64,000 nucleotides of DNA from Linum tenue (lineage: Eukaryota > Streptophyta > Magnoliopsida > Malpighiales > Linaceae). Positions 22,102-31,853 of the stretch are shown here, piece after piece. Numbering within the stretch: position 1 is the stretch's first letter; every line of letters begins with the position of its first letter. The DNA lies in contig CAMGYJ010000009.1 of the NCBI GenBank assembly GCA_946122785.1, forward strand, positions 24,091,633 to 24,155,632, read 5' to 3'. The position numbers and the translations under genes were made by a program. The notes beneath the pieces are model-generated. The model ran no database searches. It was not told the DNA's origin and was given only the letters and a program-made list of their open reading frames with translations.

Positions 22102-22198
22102 CTCCTCCCTACGGGGCATTGATGGCGGGAGAGAGAGAAGGAGCTGAGTACATCAGAGATTTCAGAGGAAGAGGATTCAAGTCAGGGTGGAGATTTAT

Positions 22199-22569
22199 TG
22201 ATGTGACTTGAATCGGACTATCAGCCGCTACGACTGGATTAGTCGGGGGTCTAGGGGCAACGCCCCCGGTCCGCGGTGTATGGGCTCAATGTTATTTGGA
22301 TTCGGGTTCTGGGCATGGTCTGTAACCATTTCCTTTGCCATATTGGATTAGGTTTAGACCCACATAAATAAATACTTCTCATACTCCTCTGTAATCTGTA
22401 ATCTCCTTGATATAGTGAAGCTGGCTCTCTCTCGCTCGTGGACTAGCTAACACACATCGTGTTAGTGAACCACGTAAATTGCGTGTCTGTGTTTTTTCGA
22501 TTCTCGCTTTTGTATTCTTGCTTTGTCGATTTCAACGATTTCCCGATCCATATCATCGCGTTTATAACC
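22199..22569 (+). repeat. 3' LTR of copia 1
   Basis: Begins TGATGTGACTTG and ends TTTATAACC, with the terminal A changed to C. At 371 bp it is longer than the 5' copy because it keeps a GC-rich segment (about 22250-22365) deleted there. Confidence 0.85.
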
Positions 22570-22850
22570 GCTTGGTTGATACATTGTGCTAGCTTTAACT
22601 CCAAATTAATTAAACGATGGGTGCTTTCATCATTTATCATGCACATTAACGATCATTTCAAGAAAACTAACACAAAACGGGTGGTGGAGATCCGTGGCAA
22701 ACTTTATTCTCAATTTAATGCTTATTAATTCTGAGATTAATTCAACGAATACATACATATAGTCAAAACTAGGTTATGGCATGAAGCCTGGGCTGCTGAC
22801 ACCACGATCCCGGGAACCAGAAGAATCGGCCCGCAGCGGGTCCTTACTGA

Positions 22851-23599
22851 TTGAGGTGGCTACCTCATCGCCATGGATGGGTGGCTCTTAACATCGATGG
22901 TGCGTCCAATGGAAATCACGAGGCTTCAGGTGCAGGGGGTCTCCTGCGGGATGCTAATGGTAGATGGTTGGGTGGCTTTGTCGCGAACATTGGCCACGCT
23001 ACAACAGTTCTCACCGAGCTATGGGCCTTTCTTCATGGGCTAGAGCTGGCTTGGAATGCAGGTTATCGATCCATCATGGTCCAATCGGATTCGGAGCTTG
23101 CTATACAGCTCCTTAAACATAGACATGATCCTCGCCATCCGCACTCCATGCTAATGGTAGGTGGTTGGGTGGCTTTGTCGCGAACATTGGCCCAGCTACA
23201 ACAGTTCTCGCCGAGCTCTGGGCCTTTCTTCATGGGCTAGAGCTGGCTTGGAATGCAGGTTATCGATCCATCATGGTCCAATCGGATTCGGAGCTTGCTA
23301 TTCAGCTCCTTAAACATAGACATGATCCTCGCCATCCGCACTCCAAGCTTTTGGTAGCGATACGCAGGAAGCTTGGCCAAGATTGGTTGGTAAGCATAAT
23401 TCATACATATCGAGAAGGGAATAGAGCCGCGGACTGGCTCTCGAAACACAGTCTTGTATATCCCTACGATATGTATGAATTGACGGATCCACCTTCTGGA
23501 CTAACCTCGATTATCAAAGACGACGTGATGGGTGTCAGCTTTGAGCGAGCGCAACATAGTGGCCTCCTCTGTATCCCCCTCTTCCTAACCAGCTTGTAA
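22851..23599 (+). pseudogene. LINE RNase H fragment with internal tandem duplication
   Basis: An RVT_3 RNase H domain (HGWVALNIDGAS, LTELWAFLHGLELAW, VQSDSELAIQLL) is interrupted by a copy of part of itself. A 197-bp unit (22953-23149) repeats at 23150-23346 with few differences. 197 is not a multiple of three, so the second unit shifts frame. The second frame continues to a normal end including EGNRAADWLSKHS. Upstream LINE parts are absent. Confidence 0.8.
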
Positions 23600-23649
23600 T
23601 TCTCTCTTATTGGCCTTTCGCCTCCAGCAAAGCAAATATATATATATAT

Positions 23650-24062
23650 GGTGGCGTATTCGGTGCACCCACTTTTTTGGGTGCACTCAGTGCACCCGCC
23701 TCATAATTGTCATTCTGACCATGCGATTCATGTCAAAACGATATCAATTGTTGCTTATGATATTATGAACCAGAAGCACATGAATTTGAAAAAAATTCAT
23801 TCAAAATTTACGTTAATTTGAAGGATTTAGAATTTAGGGATTTAGGGTTAGGGTTTAGGTTTACAATTTGGGATTTTGGATTGGGATTCAAAATTGAAGG
23901 TTAAGGGGTTAGGGTAATAGATTGATTTGTTATGATTTTATGTCATATCATCATATTAGATTGAGAGTACTAATTAAAGTTCAAAATTTGATGTAATATG
24001 GACACTTTTAGAGTGGGTGCACTGAGTGCACCCAAAAAAGTGAGTGCGCCGAAGTAGCCACC
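23650..24062. mobile_element. MITE with about 50-bp inverted termini
   Basis: The left end GGTGGCGTATTCGG...CACTTTTTTGGGTGCACT is mirrored at the right end (..CCGAAGTAGCCACC at 24062). Both ends sit in (TA)n tracts, so the target duplication cannot be resolved; a 9-bp AT duplication (MULE) is plausible. The interior is AT-rich with degenerate TTTAGGG-like words (about 23830-23865) and no ORF. Confidence 0.7.
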
Positions 24063-24166
24063 ATATATATATATATAGTTATCGAAAATGAAAAGAAAAA
24101 AAATTGGCAAATATATTGCCATTATCATTAACTTGCTACATAACAATCCATAGAGATTGTAATGCA

Positions 24167-24176
24167 TATATAAATA
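24167..24176 (+). promoter_or_regulatory. TATA box of Ole e 6-like copy 3
   Basis: TATATAAATA, 121 bp before the ATG, within a GCATATATAAATATGTA context shared with copy 1. Confidence 0.65.
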
Positions 24177-24296
24177 TGTACTAAGCACGACGAGTTGATG
24201 ATTGGAGTACTCTTCTTATTTCGATCAAACCGAAGCAAAAGAGAGTTAGAGATTTCCAAACACTCTTGAGTCTGTTCGTTCGTTGGTTGATATATT

Positions 24297-24533
24297 ATGG
24301 AGGGCAAGTTTGTAGCGGCGGTGCTGTTACTGACCACCGCCGGGATGATGGGCTCTGCCTCTGCGCGGCGGGACGAGAAGTTCACGAAATGCTACAATGC
24401 TTGCATGAAGGACTGCGACAAGAGCGGAAGCTTGGAAGTTTGTATAACGTATTGCACGGATAAGTGTACACCACAATCTAGTCGTCGATCCATAGGTCAA
24501 CGGCCGCCGGCCGGCAAAAATAATAATCAATAA
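24297..24533 (+). CDS. Ole e 6-like secreted cysteine-rich peptide, copy 3
   Basis: An intact 78-residue preprotein. The signal peptide (residues 1-23, cleavage likely after SASA) is followed by a charged RRDEKF and the six-cysteine core at 32, 36, 40, 49, 53 and 57, the same positions as copy 2. The tail is basic and polar and ends NNNQ. Compared with copy 2 the signal peptide is three residues shorter and the mature start three longer, so cysteine positions coincide. The core has diverged (KDCDKSGSLEVCITYC against TECGHNGSFEVCATLC) while the framework is kept, as expected for a duplicated secreted peptide. Function is unknown; the relationship to Ole e 6 rests on cysteine spacing and length. 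ATG is fixed by the conserved leader. Confidence 0.75.
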   Translation: MEGKFVAAVLLLTTAGMMGSASARRDEKFTKCYNACMKDCDKSGSLEVCITYCTDKCTPQSSRRSIGQRPPAGKNNNQ

Positions 24534-25029
24534 GCTATAGCTCTCAAGGGTCTTCTATTTTTCAGTATGTTGTTGTTTGATTTTGTTGAAGAAGAATAAA
24601 ATATTTGATTTCTCTTATGTATTTTTCTTCTCGTTATATTTCATATATGTCACACGTTAGTTATGGAACTGACGGAAATAATTGGTTTTCACATTCTCCG
24701 GCGGGGTGTTGTTTGATTTATTGTCGGTGGCGCTAGATATCAATGAATAACAAGAGACATGCAGTGATAAAAAAACAGTGATACATCACGGAATGAAAAA
24801 ACATAGATTACAATTATATTGAAATTAAAACGTCAGTGACCGATTTATTAATAACCCCAAACTTAAATAACTTTTTATGCAATTATGCTAATTAGTTCTC
24901 TCATTTATACGAATATACAAATAATGATTCACCCATTACCATCACATTATTAACTTCCAGCTAATAATTGATGCGCGAAAAGGCAATTCTAGCTACAAGC
25001 AATTCAGCCATATATGGATCAGTAACTTC
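24534..25029. other. 3' UTR and flank of copy 3
   Basis: AATAAAATATTTG (about 24595) may be the polyadenylation signal. From 24560 to 24957 the sequence parallels 16364-16830 upstream of copy 2. No other gene. Confidence 0.5.
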
Positions 25030-25445
25030 AGAGTGTTGGATCCCAACTGCCAACACGATATGTCCGTCTGTCTCTCGAACAACTAGTTCAGACGAACAAC
25101 CAGAACCATAGACAACATCATAATAATTTAACTTGAATAATTAGGAGGAGGTTGCCAAAGGGCGGTGAGGAACGACGGAAGGCAAGCATGCGCAGATGGA
25201 GAGGGAGGGAATACAGAGGACACTTCAATAACTTGGAAAAAACAATAATGAGCTAGAGAATGGGCATGAGGTTAATAATATTCAAAGACCACATTATACA
25301 AGACTTACAGATTCTCCACAACACCCAGGCGCATTGAAGAACATGGGTTTGGGGGTGCTCATAAAGTATAACAAGTTACCACCATAGAATGAAATTCACA
25401 TCGGGGCCGAGTCAATGAAATCATTTAAACCCATAATAGACCATA
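25030..25445 (-). pseudogene. Degenerate LINE 3' fragment
   Basis: A weakened copy of 11220-11620 in the same (minus) orientation: shared GAAGAACATGGGTTTGGGGG-type and GAATGGGCATGAGGTT-type stretches in the same order. It covers the RNase H start and zinc-region end. No frame remains open. Confidence 0.6.
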
Positions 25446-25789
25446 GTTAGTAAAATGCGGTACGGGTAAGTTATGTATAGAATGTATAAGTGTATTTTAC
25501 TTCGTCTCTAAACTAATGAAACGTTTTATAGTACGTTAATAGTTATATTATATAACAAATAAATTATTTTAAAAATAAATTAAAATATAAATAATAGTTA
25601 AGTTAGAAATTTAATTAATTATATTAAATGTGTTATATGAGTTTTATACATGTTTAGTACGGAGCTATCAAATGAAAGAGAAGTAATAAAATGGATTGAC
25701 AATAATACGAATATGAAAGTTTTAAATGAATAAAATAATACAACCATATATATTTGTATGAAATCGAGTATTTACTAACTATGAATATA
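25446..25789. other. AT-rich stretch without recognised gene
   Basis: Very AT-rich (TTAATTATATTAAA type). Nothing recognised. Confidence 0.4.
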
Positions 25790-26467
25790 CCACAAGAAGG
25801 TGGAGCTACTTGCCAGGTTTCTGACCAACCACATCCCTGACCCCCGAGGTGACCGGTTCCCCGGACGGATCATGGGGTTCTGGGCAGACGTGTTTCAACA
25901 CGTAGACGCTTACACCCAGGACGCCTTCACAACCACTGTTCTGTACGTCTCCCAAGAGGCGACGTTCGAGCAGATGGCCCTGCGACTGGTCCCTACCGTC
26001 CTCACACGACAAAGATTGGTGTCGAGCAGATGGTCATGCACGTTGCAGGGAGATCGATGGTGCCACGCAGGGGACTCCTGCTCGCGGGCCTCGGGGTGTT
26101 AGTATGCTTGTTGGGACTTCTGAGCGGTATGGCTTTTGTCGACGCGTGCGAGCACATCAGTAGCGAGATGGCCTTTGTGTTGACAAGCGTCGGTATGCTA
26201 GCACTTGAGGTGGCGATTGGGCTTGGACCTGGGCCCGTCCCGTGGATGTACGGGCTCAACGTGCTCCCTCTTACAGTACGCGCACCCACTCTAGGTCTTT
26301 GTCTTACGTTCAAGTTTGGTAGCGGTATACTGTTAGGTTGGACTTTTCCTCAGCTGTACTTCACTTTTCACCAAACGTGGTTGGTTTTCCTCGTCGCAGC
26401 TACGGTCACATCACTTTTTTTCCTTCTCTGTTGTAGGTTTGTTAGGAGGACTACCTGTAGAGTATAG
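25790..26467 (+). pseudogene. Sugar-porter (MFS) gene fragment
   Basis: A GC-rich island in AT-rich DNA. The second frame (26030-26467) matches the second half of plant sugar/polyol porters: LLLAGLGVLV (TM8-9), GPGPVPWMYGLNVLPL (the GPxPW..Y..E.FPL motif with glutamate lost), TVRAPTLGLC, and hydrophobic TM11-12. An earlier frame (25800-26020) has TTVLYVSQE and ALRLVPTVLT, like TM7-8, and shifts into the second near 26020. The arginine-rich loop and the PETKG tail are missing or altered. It is therefore a partial, frameshifted copy, not a working transporter. Subfamily not assigned. Confidence 0.55.
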
Positions 26468-26469
26468 AC

Positions 26470-26810
26470 TGCTTGTCAGTGGCATAGCCAGAAATTTTGC
26501 TAAGGTAGATCGGAGAAAAACATAACCTAACTTATATTTATTTTTTATAATGTAATGGATGTCACTTTCAATATAACCAACCGAAAAATCGTTAATAATT
26601 TCATCATTCATCCTATTCCGAAGCTTGTTCTTCACATAGTTCATTGCAGAAAACCCTCTTTCAACATTTGTCGTGGCAGCATAAAGGAACAATGTCAATT
26701 TAAGAAGTCCATAGACGAAGGAAAACACTCTATATTTTCTTGAAGAAACCATTTCTCCAGGAAGCTCAACAATTCTCTTTAATCTTGCAACCTCTCAACC
26801 CTCTTCATAT
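26470..26810 (-). pseudogene. hAT transposase C-terminal (dimerisation) fragment
   Basis: The minus frame contains LYAATTNVERGFSAMNYVKNKLRNRM and IINDFSVGYIE, the hAT C-terminal dimerisation motif common in plant TTF-type (zinc-finger MYM-like) transposases. Only about 100 residues remain, and the upstream part runs through stops. No terminal repeats could be assigned. It directly adjoins the sugar-porter fragment. Confidence 0.75.
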
Positions 26811-27593
26811 CAATATATAAACATCTAGCTGATGAAACTCAAGATGTAAATGTGACATGTTTAAGTAATTCGAGTGATTAAATGTGAAATGTTTCAGTAA
26901 TTCGAGTGATTGGAGTTGGACGGAGGCTAACGGGAGAGTGACTTCATCTACATGTGACCTATTTTAGTAATTTAAGTGACCAAAATTAATATTAAATTTT
27001 TCTAGTTACTAAATATGACACGATTTAATAATCTTAGTGACCAAATGTGGCATCTACCCTAATCTAATCGAGTGTGCTATATGATATAAACATAGGAGCA
27101 AGATCGATAAATGATTTTTTAAGTTTTTTTTTATTCCAACGAAGATAGAAGCATAAGCAAGCAAGTTGAATAATATAATATTTCAGAATTATAAATTAAC
27201 CAATTAATAAATCCTTCAATGGCATAGCGCCGGACAGTCATCTAGTTATCGTTACATATGAAAAAAATTGCTTACTAATGCATCAATCATATTATTTATA
27301 ATCAATAAATCATAACAATAGTTTCTTCTTAACACACAAATAAATGCAACTAATATAATTATCTTACGAACATTAAAAGTATTGTGAGATTTATTTTTTA
27401 TGGATTCCAAAAAAGGAGCAACGTATCACTCTCGAGTGTTTATGCAAAATATTAATTAATATATAATACATGATTAATTGTTTAATTGGTTTGATTGGTT
27501 AGCAATATTTGAAACAAAACCACCTAAATCAAACAAGCTAAAAAATTAACCAAATCAATCAGTTATCCAAACCAACCAACCCAAATCATCTAG
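26811..27593. other. AT-rich intergenic DNA with short GTGA-type repeats
   Basis: No gene. Between about 26855 and 27060 variants of GTAATTCGAGTGATT occur about five times. The rest is AT-rich. Confidence 0.5.
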
Positions 27594-27602
27594 TAGTTAA
27601 AA

Positions 27603-28479
27603 GGGTTATAGGTACAATATGCCCCTCTACTATTTCATTTTATCAAACATGCCCCTCTACTATTTTTTAGGGCAATGTCTATTTTTTACCCAAACCTTTT
27701 TCAGATTCTTTTATTTTAACCAAACCTATTGAATTCCTAAAAATTATCCAAACGTTAACTCTCCGTCAACTTTTCTGTTAGTAATGCTGACTAAGTATGA
27801 CCATAATGAGTTGACTTCCTACGTGGCGGTCAGAATACCATCATTTACTATTTTTAATAAAAATATTATCAAAAAACAAAACAAAATCCCACCTCTCACG
27901 TGGACAAAATAAGTAACGGTAACAGAATGAATGCCCAGACTTTGATAGATTATAATACGTTTGGATAATAAATAGAATTTCTATAGGTTTGGTTAAAATA
28001 AAAGAATCTGAAAAAGGTTTGGGTAAAAAATAGACATTGCCCTATTTTTTACATCAAACATGCCCCTATACTTTGAAAATATGATCAAACATGCCCTTCT
28101 ATTAAAATTTTCATTGAAAAAATCATCAATCATGGTTGAACCGAGATTTAGACGACCCGACATCGGCAAATGGGAGGGAAATGTCTGTTTTATCCCCTGT
28201 TTATTTATCTGGGTCTCGTAAAAGTGACATTATTAGAATTATTTGGCTATACAAAAGAACCAAAAAAAATTCAAAAGTAAAATTATTACGGATATTTTAG
28301 ACATTTGTGCCACCCTAACCAAAGTTTGGCCGTGGTTAACGATTTTTGGATGAAAATTTTAACAGAAGGGCATGTTTGATCATATTTTCAAAGTATAGGA
28401 GCATGTTTGATGTAAAAAATAATAGAGGAGCATGTTTGATAAAATGACATAGTAGAAAGGCAAATTATACGTATAACCC
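27603..28479. mobile_element. MULE-type MITE (outer) interrupted by another MITE
   Basis: Long inverted termini beginning GGGTTATASGTA, with internal TATCAAACATGC repeats. Target duplication TAGTTAAAA / TAGTTAAGA (27594-27602, 28480-28488; 8 of 9 match). No transposase. Without the inner insertion it is about 495 bp. Confidence 0.75.
27670..28042. mobile_element. MULE-type MITE (inner)
   Basis: The terminal repeat GGGCAATGTCTATTTTTTAC is mirrored at the right end for about 60 bp. A perfect 9-bp target duplication TATTTTTTA (27661-27669, 28043-28051) lies in the outer element, so this insertion is the younger of the two. Confidence 0.8.
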
Positions 28480-28548
28480 TAGTTAAGATGACTAACATGA
28501 TAACCATTCCATTTAAACATCACTAACGATGAAATTGACATTTGAGTG

Positions 28549-29221
28549 TCATGCCATGGGTACCCACCCGACCCAACCCAGTCAATGCGGGTAAAACTCG
28601 TGTTGACGGGTTTTGGGCCGGGTTTGGGTTTAAACCCGCTACACTATTCATCGGGTCGGGTTGAGTTTGGGTTTAGGTAAACCCGCCCCATGGGAACCCG
28701 CCCACACACACATAATTACTTTCCCGGTATATTTATTATTCTAAATAATATATCTTCCTTAAACAACTAATATTCTTTATGTTTGTGGAGACATTTATGT
28801 TTGTGGAGACATGTATAATTTGTTCTTTCTAATTGTTTAGAATGAAGTTGATATTATGAAGTGGAGAGTGAAGAAACTTAGTTGACGAGGAAGAAGCTTT
28901 CAATTAATGTTATTGTTTATAGATGTTTATCTTTAATTTTGAACCATTTGTATTGATCATTTGCGGTTTGCTTGTAGCTATATATTGGTGTTTTTTGTAT
29001 GAGAAAATTGATGTTAAACTTTTATTTTGAAAGAAACTTGTTATTGTAAATTTTTTACCACAAAAACCCACGGGTACCCATGAACCTGCGGACACCCAGC
29101 GGGTTGGGTTGTGTTTGAGTTTTTCAAACCCAGCGGGTTTTACCTCAGGTTTTTTTGGCGGATAAACCCATGGGATTGGGTTTGACAAAACCCTCCCCAA
29201 CCCGACCCATTGCCATCCCTA
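28549..29221. mobile_element. hAT-like non-autonomous element rich in GGGTT/AACCC
   Basis: The right end ..CCCGACCCATTGCCATCCCTA is a typical hAT terminus (TAGGGATGGCAATGGG on the reverse strand). The left end (ATGCCATGGGTACCCACCC) is a degraded counterpart. Both arms carry many GGGTTTGGGTT and AACCCGCC words in inverted orientation. No exact 8-bp duplication found, and no transposase. Confidence 0.55.
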
Positions 29222-29253
29222 ACCACTGCAAATGAGTTTTATATTACAGGTAA

Positions 29254-30077
29254 CTAGCTTGTTGTCCGACCCATTGTCGAAAAGTCATTTGAATATCATG
29301 TATTTTTTATGTGTTTTAAAAAATTTAAAATTATTTAAATTGCTAAATTTCGTCTGACATTAAGGTGACATCAAAATTATTTTTCCATTTTCGAATTTCT
29401 TATAACTTTTCATCAATGATGAACATTGTAATCTTAATGGTTATAACCGAAATTCTCAAACCGGATTAAGTAGTTGAGCCAGTCAAGCAAGTGGTTTGAA
29501 GTTTAATGGTTTGATTGAGGTTCAACGTGTTTGAGTCATCTTACACATTTTCTAAATATATTTACATATAAGATAAAAATTTAGTGACTGAAATGGAATA
29601 TACTAACTAATATCTATTAAAAACTCAAATTCCATATAAAAGAATACCTATCTCAAGATCCACCCACCATCCCCTTGCCTCTCTCTCCGTCCTCGTCCCT
29701 GTCCCTCTCTCTTCTTCTCCCTCTCTAACAATCAGATACTTGGTTTTGTATAGCCCGTTTTGGAGCACGACTTTGGTCGGACCTAGTCCAACCAGTCGCC
29801 CGATACGTAAAGGTGTAACAACTTTAGTAATAAAACGCATGAATAACCATTCATAACTTGTCTATTTAATGATGTAGTCACTTAGTTGCTTATGGTTGAA
29901 AAAGAAAATTGACATAACAAAAAAGAGTTTGTATGAAAAAGCGTAGCATACATAGGAAACTCCTGATCGTAACCTTTAGTCAATATTTATTTCTTTTGCT
30001 TGAGAAACAATACATATATAGTAATATCTAAACTTGTAAGTATTCTGCACAATACAATTACAAAATCAGTAAGAAAA
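29254..30077 (-). mobile_element. Helitron-like 3' end and AT-rich sequence
   Basis: CTAGCTTGTTGTCCGACCC with host A at 29253 resembles the Helitron 3' ends at 4991 and 55120, but the palindrome is mutated. The 5' end was not found, so extent is uncertain. No gene in the stretch; a CT-rich tract lies at about 29660-29725. Confidence 0.35.
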
Positions 30078-30086
30078 TAACATATT

Positions 30087-30350
30087 GGTTAAATACACTT
30101 GTATATCCAAAACTTTCACGGTTGTGCCAATAATATCCAAATTTCCCGAAATACCACTTATATCTGATTCCTTCACATTCTTTAACGGTGTTTTTGGATA
30201 TACAAGTGTATTTAACCAAAAATATATTGGGAAATGGATAGATTTGGCAAAGAACAACTATAAAACATGGATAAAAGTGGTATTCCGGGAAATTTAGATA
30301 TTATTGGCACAACCGTGAAAGTTTTGGATATACAAGTGTATTAAACCACC
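30087..30350. mobile_element. MULE-type MITE, 264 bp
   Basis: Inverted termini of about 80 bp (GGTTAAATACACTTGTATAT...) are flanked by a perfect 9-bp duplication TAACATATT (30078-30086, 30351-30359). A third copy of the terminal sequence lies inside (about 30191-30222, inverted), suggesting a rearranged or composite element. Confidence 0.8.
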
Positions 30351-31853
30351 TAACATATTCCATCCTTACTCAATGCAATGAAAATATTATTTATCAACCA
30401 ACTTACTCTAAATTTAGTTGAGACAATCTTATTCACTCAACAAAAAATTAAACCTACACTACAAGAAATTTGACCTTAAGTGACAAATTAATTTTGTTGT
30501 CATAAAATATTTGTCATATTAGGCAACTAAATATGACAAAAAAAAGACTTGTCACATTTAATTGACTATATGTGACAAAAGTTATATTTGTCATTCAAAG
30601 TTGTCATAATAGAGTTACATTGTGACAAAGTTTTTGTTGTCATTATAATTTTGTCACTATATGTCTTATTTACCGCGCAAATACTGCTACAGAATGACAA
30701 AACACCCCGTCACCTTATGGTTTGTCACATTATGTTCAAGAAATCCTAAGATATGATAATATAATTTGTCATAATATGGTGTGCAGAATGAAATAAACTT
30801 TTTCATTAATATATTTTTTTATAATTTCTATTTTTCGTCCAGAATTCCATTCGGCGGGACTATTATTCCCCTTCCCTCCAAGACGGAAAAAAAACCCCAA
30901 CCCGCCTCTCTAACCCTTCAGCTCCAAGAACAGAAACCCCAATTCCATCTCCACTGCGAATTGCAAAGTCGAAACCCCTCTCACCACATCCTCTTCAGCG
31001 ATTCGTCTGGGTACGTTCTCCTCCCCGCGAATCGATTGTCCGGTATGTCTCGTTCGTCTCCTCGCCCTGGACTCCTTTTCCTCTGCGATTTTGGTTTTGA
31101 TTTGCATGGTGGATACCTGATTCCGATAAAAGCAGAGTTGGGTTCCTCATGTTTCTTCTTCTATCTCTGTCGTTCATAGGCGCTCTTGCACAGGGGGTAG
31201 GGCTTTCCCTCTGAATCAACAGTCTCCGATTAACCAAGTTGCCCTCCTTTGCTTCGACGGCCTGCCTTCCCTGCCGCGAGTTCCCTCCGTCGATAAACGA
31301 GTAAGTCTGGCCTTCAATTTTGTGTAAGCCCAATGTATGGATTGGCTTACATAGATAGCTGTTAGGAAATTTTTGTATCTGGTACGCGAGATGAGTGAAT
31401 TTGATGCAATGGATTTGGATGAAGGCGACATTTGTGAAAAGTGGTTTTTGATGGGGATGGTTTTTGTTTCTGAAACGCCAATGTGCCATGCTGTTTGGTT
31501 TGACTAAGATGACTGAAACATGATTGAAAAGATTAGTCCTTCTGATGATAACCTCAGCTACCCAGATGTTGAATTAGTAATTCTGATGACTTCCCTTGAT
31601 CTGGTTGATTCTGAAACGCGTATGATTTGAAGCAGCATGTTGTTTGGGTTTAACTAAGATGACTATCTCTCTGGTGTACTGTTTATCTCCTTTCTAAGTT
31701 CAAAAAAGCATAATTTGTTTACTAGATTTGAGCTACTTTGAACTGATTTCAAAGTTTAATGCTACATGCAGGTTATTTGTCTCTTTGGTCGATTACAACC
31801 TGCTGCGGCAAGTTACAGACTGCAATCAAAGGTCAGTTATACCTTAACGCGTA

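Larger units (their letters stand above)
17651..22569 (+). mobile_element. Full-length but inactive Ty1/copia retrotransposon 1
   Basis: The order is LTR, tRNA-Met primer site, gag, protease, damaged integrase, reverse transcriptase, RNase H, LTR, which is the copia gene order. LTRs are 17651-17927 and 22199-22569. The left one has an internal deletion of roughly 90 bp, and many single-base differences exist, so the insertion is old. Flanks GCTTGGGT and GCTTGGTT resemble each other but no exact 5-bp target duplication could be fixed. Several in-frame stops and a foreign insert in integrase make it non-autonomous. Coding motifs resemble the Tork/TNT1 group. Confidence 0.9.

Noticed and set aside
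23828..23870. Interstitial telomere-like TTTAGGG repeats
   Set aside because: Only a few degenerate units inside a MITE; not a telomeric array.
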